Origin: Micromonospora sp. NBC_01813
GTDB lineage: Bacteria > Actinomycetota > Actinomycetes > Mycobacteriales > Micromonosporaceae
Length of the DNA: 64,000 nt
Direction: 5' to 3'
NCBI RefSeq assembly: GCF_035917335.1
Contig: NZ_CP109067.1
Location: 3,471,001-3,535,000, forward strand
The notes under the pieces were generated by a model. The model worked only from the letters and a program-made list of their open reading frames with translations, did no database searches and was not told the DNA's origin. The translations under genes and the position numbers were made by a program. Positions 36,667 to 44,984 of this stretch are shown piece by piece (the first letter of the stretch is position 1; the number at the start of each line of letters is the position of its first letter).

Positions 36667-38760
36667 GTGACCATGACCGAGCCGATCCTGGCGGTCGATG
36701 TCGGAACATCGGGCACCCGGGTGGCGCTGGTCGTCGCAGACCAGACAACCCTGGTCAAGGAGCCGGCCAGCGGAGCCGCGAGCTGGCCGTCGTCGGTGTG
36801 CCTGGCCGACGAGGGGTTCCTGGTCGGCACGCCGGCCGAAGTCCGCAAGCGCTCCATGCCCCGGCGCTTCATCGACGGGCCACGGCGGGCCGTGGACGCA
36901 CAGGCCTCGATGTGGTTGGAGCATCGCGAGGTGACCGGTGCCGAGGCGCTCACCGCGTACCTCACCGTCGTCGGCAACGAGACCCGTCAACTGCACGGTC
37001 TCGGCCCGATCGACCGGCTGACGCTGACCGTACCGGCCGACTACCTGCCCGGAGATCCCCGCCGGGACATGATGATCGCCATCGGCGAGGCGGCCGGGTT
37101 CCGCGACGTGGAGATCATCAGCAGCGCGGTCGCCGCTGCGCTCGACCCACGGACCGACGACAACCTGCCGGCCGGAGCGTTGGTGCTGGTCTGCGACCTC
37201 GGCTCGACCTGGACCACGGCGGTCGTCCAGGTATACGGCAGCCACACCGTCCAACTGGCCCACGAGAGCAGCCCCGCCGGCCGGGAACTGGACGCGCTGC
37301 TGATCAACGACCTGCGGGCCGAAGGGCGACTCTGGCTCGAGCCGATGCTCGCCGCCCCCGGCGACACCGGGCTGCGTGCCTACTACGAGGCGATCGACTT
37401 CGCCCGCCGGTTGAAGCATCAGCTCGTCGACACCGACGAGGTCGTTGACCATCTCACCCCGCTCACCCCGCCGTACAAGCTGACCCGGGCCTGGCTGGAC
37501 GCCTTCGCCGAACCCGCGCTGCGTTGGCTCGTCGACAGCGCCAGCAACGTGCTGGGCACCGTCGGCGCCAGCGGGGCCGACCTCGCGGCGGTCGTCGTCG
37601 CTGGCGGCGGCGCCTACCTGCCGTCGGTCCACGCGGCGCTACGGTCCAGCCTCGGCTACGGCCAGACCGGCGCCGGAACGCCCGAGGCGCTGCGGGTCGC
37701 CGCCGAGCCCGAGTTGGCGGTGCTGCGCGGCGCGGCCCGGTTCGCGGCGGGCGCGACCGGGCGTACCGTCGCCGCCGAACCGTCCCGGTGGCGGGTGGAG
37801 CCGACGTCCTGGGAGATCCCGGGCGGCCGGGCCAGGCTGGTGCGCTGGTGCCTGCCGCCGGGTGAGCCGTACCAGGCCGGTTCGGTGCTGGCGCACATCC
37901 GTACCCCCGACGAGCGGGTCTTCGAGCTGACCGCCGCCCAGCAGGGTCGCCAGCTGGGACAGCAGGCATCAGCGGGCGACCTGGTCGGCCCGGTGCTGGT
38001 GGCAGCCACCGCGAAGGACCCGATGACGCTACAACGCCAGCCACCGCCCCGCCGCCGGCATCTGGAGTCGACCGGCAGTTGGCTGCTCACCCCGGACCGC
38101 GAGCACCTGGCGGAGTGCGACCGGGCCGCGCGGCTGGTCCGGCTGCGGGCGATCGCCGACGACACGGTCCGGGCGGAGTTCCGCCCGGACCACGACGCCG
38201 GACCGAACTCGCAGGGCCGGCTGTTCGTCGACCCGGACGGACGGCTGGCCGTGGTGGCCTGGAACACCGACGGATTCATCTCCGTCTGGGACGTCGAGAC
38301 CGGCAAGCTCAACGCCCGGTTCCGGGATCCCGGTGAGCCGCAACGGGTCCTGGTGGACGAGACCGGTTGGCGGGCGGCCGCCGAAGGCCAGACGAAGGCG
38401 GTCGGTCGGTATCGCCGCATCAGCATGACGTTGTGGGATCTGCGTACCGGCCAGCGGATCGACCGCATCACCGACGACCGGTGGCAGCAGCGATTCCCGG
38501 AGTTCGCCGAGCAGAGCCGAGCGGCGGGCTTCGGCACCGCCATGGTGAGTCCGGACGGGCAGCTGCAGGCCTCGGTGGCCGAGGGCCTCGACGGCATCGC
38601 GGCGGTGCAGCTGCAGGACGCCACGACCGGGCAGGAGCTGTTTCGCGTCCTGGGCGGCACCGGGCAACAGGTACGGGTCGGATTCAGCGCGGACAGCCGG
38701 CACCTACTGGCCAACTGGGAGTCCAACGAGCGGAGCCTGATCGATGTCTGGGATGTCTGA
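36667..38760 (+). CDS. Hsp70-like ATPase fused to WD40-like repeats
   Basis: A 697-residue protein with an unusual layout. Residues about 5-350: Hsp70/actin ATPase fold with phosphate-1 ILAVDVGTSGTRVAL, LTVPADYLPGDPR, and adenosine motif VVAGGGAYLPS; but phosphate-2 reads VCDLGSTWTTAVV, where DLGGGTFD is expected, so catalysis may be weak. About 385-450: a segment (WCLPPGEPYQAGSVLAHI) that looks like a barrel-sandwich (lipoyl-like) module. About 470-697: WD40-like repeats ending SVWDVETGK, TLWDLRTGQRI and LIDVWDV. Start GTG 36667 is best placed (8 nt from GGTGAGG). It overlaps the next gene by 17 nt. Function unknown. Confidence 0.75.
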   Translation: MTMTEPILAVDVGTSGTRVALVVADQTTLVKEPASGAASWPSSVCLADEGFLVGTPAEVRKRSMPRRFIDGPRRAVDAQASMWLEHREVTGAEALTAYLTVVGNETRQLHGLGPIDRLTLTVPADYLPGDPRRDMMIAIGEAAGFRDVEIISSAVAAALDPRTDDNLPAGALVLVCDLGSTWTTAVVQVYGSHTVQLAHESSPAGRELDALLINDLRAEGRLWLEPMLAAPGDTGLRAYYEAIDFARRLKHQLVDTDEVVDHLTPLTPPYKLTRAWLDAFAEPALRWLVDSASNVLGTVGASGADLAAVVVAGGGAYLPSVHAALRSSLGYGQTGAGTPEALRVAAEPELAVLRGAARFAAGATGRTVAAEPSRWRVEPTSWEIPGGRARLVRWCLPPGEPYQAGSVLAHIRTPDERVFELTAAQQGRQLGQQASAGDLVGPVLVAATAKDPMTLQRQPPPRRRHLESTGSWLLTPDREHLAECDRAARLVRLRAIADDTVRAEFRPDHDAGPNSQGRLFVDPDGRLAVVAWNTDGFISVWDVETGKLNARFRDPGEPQRVLVDETGWRAAAEGQTKAVGRYRRISMTLWDLRTGQRIDRITDDRWQQRFPEFAEQSRAAGFGTAMVSPDGQLQASVAEGLDGIAAVQLQDATTGQELFRVLGGTGQQVRVGFSADSRHLLANWESNERSLIDVWDV

Positions 38761-40099
38761 CCCTCCGGTCCTGGTGGTCGATTTCGGCACGTCGTCGTCG
38801 GCAGCGGTGGTGGTGGCCGGCGACGAGAACCAGCTGGTGCCGGATCCGGTGACCGGTGCCGCGGCCTGGCCGTCGGCGGTGCACTGGGACGGGCAGAGCA
38901 TGCTCGTCGGGGCGCTGGCGGAGCGGCGTAAGCGCTCCGAGCCGACCTCGTACGCCGCCGAGTTCAAACGCGGCATGGCCGCCGACGTCCCGATGGTGCT
39001 GGGCGACCGCCGGTTCCGGCCGATCGAGCAGGTGGCGGCGGTGCTGACCGCCCTGCGGGCCGAGGCGGAGCGCCGGTACGGGGGTCCGATCCGGCGGACG
39101 GTGGTGACGATCCCGGCGTCGTACGCCCCCGACGACCCGCGCCGCGCCCAGATGATCGCCGCGGCCGAAGCCGCCGGACTCGGCCCGGTCGAGTTGCTGC
39201 CGGAGCCGGTCGCCGCCGCTTTCGCCCCGGTCTCCGGGCCGGCACCGGTCCCCGGCGAGCTGGTGCTGGTCTACGACCTCGGTGGCGGCACCTTCGACAC
39301 GGCGCTGGTCCGCATCGACGAGCGGTGGCACGAGGTCCTCGGGCACGCCGCGATCGACGACTGCGGTGGCCGGGACATCGACTCCCTGCTGGCCGAGCAG
39401 ATCTACGCCTCCGGCCAGCAGTGGTTGGCTCCGCTGCTGGCCACCGCCACCGCCAGCCAGTCCGAGCCGGCCACCTTGCGGCTGCAGATGGCGGTCGCCG
39501 ACTTCGCCAACCGGATCAAGCATCAGCTCTCTGACACACCCGCGGTGGAGGACTTCCTGCTGCCGGACACCCCGGCGTACCGGATGACCCGGGCCGAGCT
39601 GGCCCGGTTGGCGGCACCGCTGCTGGACCGGACCATCGCCTGCTGCCGGCAGTTGCTGGCGGATCTGGCGGTGCCGGCGGCCAGCCTCGGCTCGGTCATG
39701 CTGGTCGGCGGCGGGGCCCGGATGCCGGCGGTAGCCGAGGCGGTGCTTCGGGCGTTCAACCGGCCGCTGCGGCAGGTCGAGAATCCGGAACTGGCCACGG
39801 TGCAGGGTGCCGCCCGGTGGCTGCCCCGCAGCGGTCCCCGGATGATCCGGGCGTCGACCGAGACCAGCCGGATGACCCCGCTGTCGTTCGTCATCCCCGG
39901 CGGTTCGGCCCGGCTGCTGCGCTGGTTGATCGTGCCGGGTCAGCCGTACCCGGCCGGGACACCACTGGCCCGGGTACGGCTGCCCGGCGGCGCGTTGTGG
40001 GACCTGGTCGCCGCCTCGCCCGGCACGCTGGATCGGCTGCTGGTGCCACCGAGCGCCGAGGTGGCCAGCCAGCAGTGGCTCGCCCTGGCCCAGCACTGA
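38744..40099 (+). CDS. Hsp70-like ATPase with C-terminal barrel-sandwich-like module
   Basis: A 451-residue paralogue of the preceding protein, but with an intact ATPase: phosphate-1 VVDFGTSSSAAVV (about 9-21), connect-1 EPVAAAFAPV, phosphate-2 VYDLGGGTFDTALV (about 177-190), adenosine motif LVGGGARMPAVAEAV (about 321-335). No substrate-binding domain of DnaK follows; instead a module like the paralogue's (LIVPGQPYPAGTPLARVRLP) to the end. Starts inside the preceding gene; ATG 38753 is an alternative. Likely a non-chaperone Hsp70 relative; the job is unknown. Confidence 0.8.
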   Translation: MSGMSDPPVLVVDFGTSSSAAVVVAGDENQLVPDPVTGAAAWPSAVHWDGQSMLVGALAERRKRSEPTSYAAEFKRGMAADVPMVLGDRRFRPIEQVAAVLTALRAEAERRYGGPIRRTVVTIPASYAPDDPRRAQMIAAAEAAGLGPVELLPEPVAAAFAPVSGPAPVPGELVLVYDLGGGTFDTALVRIDERWHEVLGHAAIDDCGGRDIDSLLAEQIYASGQQWLAPLLATATASQSEPATLRLQMAVADFANRIKHQLSDTPAVEDFLLPDTPAYRMTRAELARLAAPLLDRTIACCRQLLADLAVPAASLGSVMLVGGGARMPAVAEAVLRAFNRPLRQVENPELATVQGAARWLPRSGPRMIRASTETSRMTPLSFVIPGGSARLLRWLIVPGQPYPAGTPLARVRLPGGALWDLVAASPGTLDRLLVPPSAEVASQQWLALAQH

Positions 40100-40181
40100 C
40101 GGATCCGTCAGCGGCGGCAACCGAATTCGGCTCGGCCGGCCCCGGCCGTGACCCGATGCACCGCGTCGCCGTTGTCAACGC

Positions 40182-42263
40182 GTGCGAGCCGAGGAACCAG
40201 CGTCGTCGACCGAGCCGGCGACATCGACCGAGCAGGCGTCCGGTGGCGCGTCGGCACCGGAACCGGCCGGCCGGGGCGGCCGGGTCCGGCTCGGCACCGG
40301 GTCGGACCAGTACTACGACCGGCTGGTCCGGGTGGCGTACCTGGTGATGGCCGATGCGACCGAGCCGGCCGGTGGTGCGGCCCGGCGGGCCGGCGACGAC
40401 CGGATCGCTCAGGCGCACCGGATGGTCCGCCGGTCGCTGCCCTGGCAGCGACCGGACGAGGCGGCCTACCTGTGGCTGCTGGCCAGGGTGGTACGTCGGG
40501 CGGCGAATCCGCCCCGGTTCACCCTGTCGCTGCCGGGGCGGTGGGGTCGGCCGGTGCCGGACGGGGCCGCCCCACAGCGGGACCGGCTGCTGGCCGCGCT
40601 GGCCACCCTGCCGACCCCGGTACGCACCGGCTACGTCCTGGTGGTGGTGGAGCGGCTGCCACCACGCGACGCCATCCAGGTCCTGCACGAGGCCGGCTGG
40701 CCCGACCCCGTCCTGCAGGTGGCGGCCGGCGTGGCCGAGCAGCAGCGGCTGGCCGACGCCGAGTCGATCTCCCCGGCCCGGCAGCGGGAGTTGCTCACCG
40801 GGCCGATCACCGATCCGATGACGGTCCGGCTGCGGCCGCCCGACTATCGGACGCTGCGCCTGGTCAAGCTGGGCCGGGTCGCCACCGTGGCGGCGTGCGT
40901 CGCGGCGACGGTCGCGGTCACCGCCGTCCTGGCTCCCCGGATGGCCGGTTTCCCACCCGAGCCGTCCGACCCGACTGCCCCGGCCGGCGAGCCGGACACC
41001 GTCGGGATACGCCGGGTCGGAGACCGGGCCTGGCTCGGGGCGGCCCGCCCGACGTTGGCCTCGTGGCCGACCCGGGGCGGCCGGGTCGACGACACCGGGC
41101 TGGTCGACGCGGCGTTGGGCAGCTGGCTGGCGGTGGCCGAGCTGACCGGGCGGGATCCCGCAGCCCGGGCGGCCGCGTACGGGCAGCCGGACCCGGACGA
41201 CCCGGACAGCACCGCTGGCGGCGGTGTCGCCGTGCCGACCCGGGCGGGAGTGGTCACCGCGTACGCCGGGCGGGGAATCGCGTTGGCGGCACCGGCCGGC
41301 GCGGCCCAGTTGCTGTACGCCGGGGAGCTGGCCGGGGCTGGTGCGGACCCGCCGGCGGAGGTGGCGGTGCTGGCCGACGCCACCCGGGTGGCGGTGTACG
41401 CGTCGTCCGGCGGGACCCGGTCGCTGCGGATCGAGGCGGCACCGGCGGCGAACCCGTACGCGGCGAGCGCGATCCGGGTCACCGGGTCGGCCGGACCGGC
41501 GCGGTACCTGATGGCACCGTGGGTACGGCGGGTCGACCACCGCGTACTCGCCGGCGGCCAGTGGCGGGAGCTGGTCGTCCGGGACGGACTGACCGACCCG
41601 GTCTCGCCAGCCGACCCCGATCCCCCGCCCGGTTGCTGGTCGGGTCCGCTGCTGCGGGTGCATCCGACGGACGTACCGGCCGGTGTGCCGTTCACCCTCG
41701 CCGACCTCGGTCCGGCCGTGTTGAGCCGGCTGACCTATCTGCCACCGGACGCCGATCCGGGAGACGCCCCGGCCGACGCGGACGACGCCGGGGGTGCCCG
41801 GGTCTGGTCCGGGCTCGGTTGCCTCGCCGGCGAGTTGGCCGGGCACGCGCCGGAATCGATACTGGCCTGGGAGGTCTGGTCGGGGACGTTGCCGGGAGGC
41901 GACGACGAGATCCGGTTGACCTGTCTGCGGGCCGAGTTGGCCCGCGACGCGAGCCTGGTCGCGGTGGCGCTGCTGGTGCCGGGTCGCCCGGCTCGGGCGG
42001 TGGCGACCGCGGCGGACACCCGGCTGTGCAGTCCACTCGCCCCGGTGGTGGCGCTCGGCTGGTGGTGGGAGTCGCCGACCGGCGACTGGCACCACGTGGC
42101 GGTGGGCGGCGGGCCGGTGGCGGAGCTGGAGGTCACCATCGAGGGGCGGCGCACCCGGGGCACCGGAATCCTCGTCTCGCCGGCGTATCCGGACGGGCCG
42201 AGGGGACCGGTACAGCTGCGGGCCACCGACGGTGCCGGGCGTTCCGTGCCGGTGCTGGACTGA
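40182..42263 (+). CDS. Sigma-factor-like domain fused to membrane helix and outer domain
   Basis: A 693-residue protein, 82 bp after the Hsp70 gene. Disordered head (about 1-35), then an ECF-sigma-like helical domain (about 40-205) with YYDRLVRVAYLVMADATEPA and the region-4-like LATLPTPVRTGYVLVVVERL, PPRDAIQVLHEAGWPDP. Next one membrane helix (about 232-256, GRVATVAACVAATVAVTAVL), then a 430-residue beta-rich outer domain with many Val/Ala and a VAGGQWRELVV-type repeats pattern. I read it as a cytoplasmic sigma-like domain tethered to an extracytoplasmic sensor. That reading is inference; the match to sigma factors is degenerate. Confidence 0.55.
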   Translation: MRAEEPASSTEPATSTEQASGGASAPEPAGRGGRVRLGTGSDQYYDRLVRVAYLVMADATEPAGGAARRAGDDRIAQAHRMVRRSLPWQRPDEAAYLWLLARVVRRAANPPRFTLSLPGRWGRPVPDGAAPQRDRLLAALATLPTPVRTGYVLVVVERLPPRDAIQVLHEAGWPDPVLQVAAGVAEQQRLADAESISPARQRELLTGPITDPMTVRLRPPDYRTLRLVKLGRVATVAACVAATVAVTAVLAPRMAGFPPEPSDPTAPAGEPDTVGIRRVGDRAWLGAARPTLASWPTRGGRVDDTGLVDAALGSWLAVAELTGRDPAARAAAYGQPDPDDPDSTAGGGVAVPTRAGVVTAYAGRGIALAAPAGAAQLLYAGELAGAGADPPAEVAVLADATRVAVYASSGGTRSLRIEAAPAANPYAASAIRVTGSAGPARYLMAPWVRRVDHRVLAGGQWRELVVRDGLTDPVSPADPDPPPGCWSGPLLRVHPTDVPAGVPFTLADLGPAVLSRLTYLPPDADPGDAPADADDAGGARVWSGLGCLAGELAGHAPESILAWEVWSGTLPGGDDEIRLTCLRAELARDASLVAVALLVPGRPARAVATAADTRLCSPLAPVVALGWWWESPTGDWHHVAVGGGPVAELEVTIEGRRTRGTGILVSPAYPDGPRGPVQLRATDGAGRSVPVLD

Positions 42264-42295
42264 GCGTGGGTCAGCGCCGCGCCTCGACCTGCGGG

Positions 42296-43198
42296 TCAGT
42301 GCCGCACGTCGACGGTTCGCTGTTCGGCGCGCGCGGTGGCGGCGGCGGCGAGAACGGCCACCACCTCGCGGCCGAACACCACGTCGCAGGGGTGCCCGGG
42401 GCGGCCGGAATCGACCTGTTCCGCCAAGGCGTCGATGGCGGTGTGGAACGCCTGACCGGTGGTCACGTCCCGGTGCGGCACCGGGACGATCCCGGGTTCA
42501 CCGAAGAACGCGACGTCGAAGGTCTTCGCCGCCGGTGGCCCGTCGAGGTTCAGTGACAGGGTGCTGGTCGCCCCGCCGGTGTGCCGCAGCAGCAGGTGGA
42601 CGCCGCCGGCCGGGCCGTCCATGGCGGCGACCCGGGCGACCGGCCCGAGCACCGGCAGGACGATCGACAGGACGTGTGGGCCGATGTCCCACAGGCCGCC
42701 GTGGGTGTGCCGCCACGGCGAGGCCCCGTACGGGTTGCCGGGCTCGGATATCGCGGCGAACAGGGTGCCCCGGGCACCGTGCCAGGCTCCGTCGGCCGGC
42801 CGGGCCAGGAACTCGACCATCGCCGGGTTGAACCGGCTGGTGAAGAAGACCACCGAGGCGACGGCGTGCCGCCCGGCGGCGGTCACGATCCGGTCGGCGT
42901 CCGGCAGGCTCAGCGCGAGTGGCTTGTCCAGCAGCAGGTGCCGGCCTGCGGTGGCGGCCCGGACCGCGATCTCGGCCTGTACGTCCGGCGGCAGCGCCAC
43001 CGCGACCGCGTCGACGTCGGCGAGCAGTGCGTCGACGTCGGTGTACGGTGCGACGCCGTACGTGGCGGCGAGGGTCGCCGCCTTGGCCGGATCCCGCCCC
43101 CAGACCCCGACGAGCTGGGCGTACGGGTGGGTGGCGAGCGCGGCCGCGTGGGTCTGCGCCGCCCAGTGGCCGGTGCCGAACAAGCCGAATCGCAACAT
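42296..43198 (-). CDS. Gfo/Idh/MocA family oxidoreductase
   Basis: NAD(P)-dependent sugar or inositol dehydrogenase-like protein, 300 aa. Rossmann start LRFGLFGTGHWAAQTHAAAL, the substrate/cofactor motif LLLDKPLALSLPDADRI (EKP-type, with D for E), and the catalytic segment HGGLWDIGPHVLSIVLP containing the expected DxxxH. The ATG at 43198 is the natural start; the ORF upstream reads on into Arg/Pro-rich non-coding sequence. It converges on the sigma-like gene and stands alone. Substrate unknown. Confidence 0.88.
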   Translation of the reverse strand: MLRFGLFGTGHWAAQTHAAALATHPYAQLVGVWGRDPAKAATLAATYGVAPYTDVDALLADVDAVAVALPPDVQAEIAVRAATAGRHLLLDKPLALSLPDADRIVTAAGRHAVASVVFFTSRFNPAMVEFLARPADGAWHGARGTLFAAISEPGNPYGASPWRHTHGGLWDIGPHVLSIVLPVLGPVARVAAMDGPAGGVHLLLRHTGGATSTLSLNLDGPPAAKTFDVAFFGEPGIVPVPHRDVTTGQAFHTAIDALAEQVDSGRPGHPCDVVFGREVVAVLAAAATARAEQRTVDVRH

Positions 43199-43310
43199 CG
43201 TCGCCGCCTCTCTCGTCGATCGCGGATCAGTGTGCCGCAGCCGGGCGGCTGCCGCAGCCGCCCGGCACCCGCAGCAGGCCGGCACCCGTTGGCGCCCCGG
43301 GGGTGGGCGG

Positions 43311-43982
43311 TCACCGACGGCGCTGGGACCGGTCGGCGGCGTACCGTGCCTCGGCCGCGTCGACGGCGGCCGCTGCCGCCTCCTGCGCCAGCGCCTCGGC
43401 GGCGGTCTCCGCGATCCGGGCGGTCTCGCCGGCCCGGCGGGCGACGGCGGCGGACGCGTCGTACTCCCGGCGGGCGGCCCGGTCGCGCATCCGGTGCTGG
43501 TCGACGGCGCGGTCCGCCTCGTCGTGGCTCGGGTTCGGGTCGCTGGCCCGCCGCCACACCTCACGCAACTGCTGCACCGACAGGTCCCCCCGGCGGTACG
43601 CGGTGAGGGCGGCCCGGCTGACGTCGCGTTCGTGTTGGGCGGGGACCACCGGGGCCGGGGCGGGTGCCGGGCGCGACTGTCGCGCGACGCGTACCGCCTG
43701 GTGGTAGGCGCGGCCGGCGGTCTCCTGCCGTTGCCAGGCGGCGTCGCGGGCCTGGTCGGCGGCGGTGGCCCGGTCTCGGGCCAGGTCCGCGGCGGCGCGG
43801 GCGTCGGCAGCGGCGGCGGCGATCGTGTCGGCTTCGGCTTCGAGTTCGTCGGCGTCGGCGCGCAGCACCCGCGAGTCGGGGTGGTCCGGTGCCGACCGGA
43901 CCGACAGGGCGGCGAGCGCGAGCAGGGCGAGCAGCACGAAGCAGCTGGCGAGCAGGAGTCCCCAAATGCCGGCGCCGGTCAC
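43311..43982 (-). CDS. Membrane-anchored coiled-coil protein
   Basis: A 223-residue protein of unknown function. One N-terminal helix (IWGLLLASCFVLLALLALAAL), then long Ala/Arg/Asp-rich helices predicted to form coiled coil (ADELEAEADTIAAAAADARA and RRAGETARIAETAAEALAQE) separated by a short linker with APAPAPVVP. Very rich in Ala. GTG start at 43982. It is divergent from the small membrane-protein gene at 44186; the TATAGT-like sequence at about 44024 could be its -10 box. Confidence 0.6.
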   Translation of the reverse strand: MTGAGIWGLLLASCFVLLALLALAALSVRSAPDHPDSRVLRADADELEAEADTIAAAAADARAAADLARDRATAADQARDAAWQRQETAGRAYHQAVRVARQSRPAPAPAPVVPAQHERDVSRAALTAYRRGDLSVQQLREVWRRASDPNPSHDEADRAVDQHRMRDRAARREYDASAAVARRAGETARIAETAAEALAQEAAAAAVDAAEARYAADRSQRRR

Positions 43983-44185
43983 CGTGCGCTCCCCGGGTGG
44001 ATCGGACCGTCCCGGTGCCGACTATAGACTCAGGTTGATACCGAGAGCCACCACCCGGACACTCTTGATCATCGTCCGCCGGTCCGGTGATGGCCGGGGC
44101 CACAGCGGCGGTATGTCCGCCCCTACTCACCAGGCCCGGTGAGTAGGGTGGCTGCCGTGACTGTGGCAGAAGAGGCGGCACGGCG

Positions 44186-44554
44186 GTGAACGGACCGCTC
44201 GCCATCGTGGCCATCGTCGGCGCGCTGCTGGTGGCCGGCTGGGCCCTGCTGTGCGCGGCGCTGGACCGGGCACCGGGCTGGACCCAGTTCGGTGGGCTGG
44301 CCGCCGTCGAGGTCGCGCTGCTGGCGCTGACCGTCGCCGCCGCGATCGCCCTGATCGGCGGGGAGCGGCCCGGCGACCCGGCGGTCTTCGCCGGCTATCT
44401 GATCACCACGCTGAGTCTGCCGCCGATGGCGGGGGTGCTGGGGCGGATGGAGCCGACCCGGTGGGGTTCGTTGACCATCGGCATCTTCTGCCTGGTGATT
44501 CCGGTGCTGGTGGTCCGGTTGCAGCAGACCTGGGCGACGGTGGCCGGTGGCTGA
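44186..44554 (+). CDS. Small integral membrane protein
   Basis: Four predicted membrane helices in 122 residues (IVAIVGALLVAGWALLCAAL; VALLALTVAAAIALIGG; FAGYLITTLSLPPMAGVLG; TIGIFCLVIPVLVV). No recognised motif. GTG start; its stop overlaps the next gene's start by 8 nt, so the two membrane proteins are translated together. Confidence 0.65.
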   Translation: MNGPLAIVAIVGALLVAGWALLCAALDRAPGWTQFGGLAAVEVALLALTVAAAIALIGGERPGDPAVFAGYLITTLSLPPMAGVLGRMEPTRWGSLTIGIFCLVIPVLVVRLQQTWATVAGG

Positions 44555-44984
44555 CTCGACGGCGCGGACCCGCAGTGGGCCGGGGCGGGTGTTGATCGGC
44601 GTCTACATCCTGTTCGCCATCGCCGCGTCGTCGCGGGCCGGTGTGCAGATCGCCACCCGCTTCGCCGAGGCCCCGGTGGCGTACCTGCTGTCGGCGTTGG
44701 CCGCGCTGGTGTACCTGGTCGCCGCCGTCGGTCTGATCGTCGACGGGCCGACCGGGCGGCGGATCGCGTACGCCTGCTGCACCGTGGAGTTCGTCGGGGT
44801 GCTGGCGATCGGGGCGGCGAGCGTCGCCGTGCCGACGGCGTTCCCGGACGAGACCGTCTGGTCCGGCTTCGGCAGCGGGTACGGCTACATCCCGCTGGTG
44901 CTGCCGGTGATCGGGCTGCTGTGGTTGCGCCGTACCCGGGTGAAGCCCACCGGCACCGACGGTCAGCTGGCGCCGACGTCGTAG
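44547..44984 (+). CDS. Integral membrane protein
   Basis: Four predicted membrane helices in 145 residues (VLIGVYILFAIAASSRAG; YLLSALAALVYLVAAVGLIV; ACCTVEFVGVLAIGAASVAV; IPLVLPVIGLLWL) with a short basic N-terminus. Its 5' end overlaps the preceding gene and its 3' end overlaps the GH13 gene on the opposite strand by 22 bp. No family recognised. Probably forms a membrane pair with the upstream protein. Confidence 0.62.
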   Translation: MADSTARTRSGPGRVLIGVYILFAIAASSRAGVQIATRFAEAPVAYLLSALAALVYLVAAVGLIVDGPTGRRIAYACCTVEFVGVLAIGAASVAVPTAFPDETVWSGFGSGYGYIPLVLPVIGLLWLRRTRVKPTGTDGQLAPTS

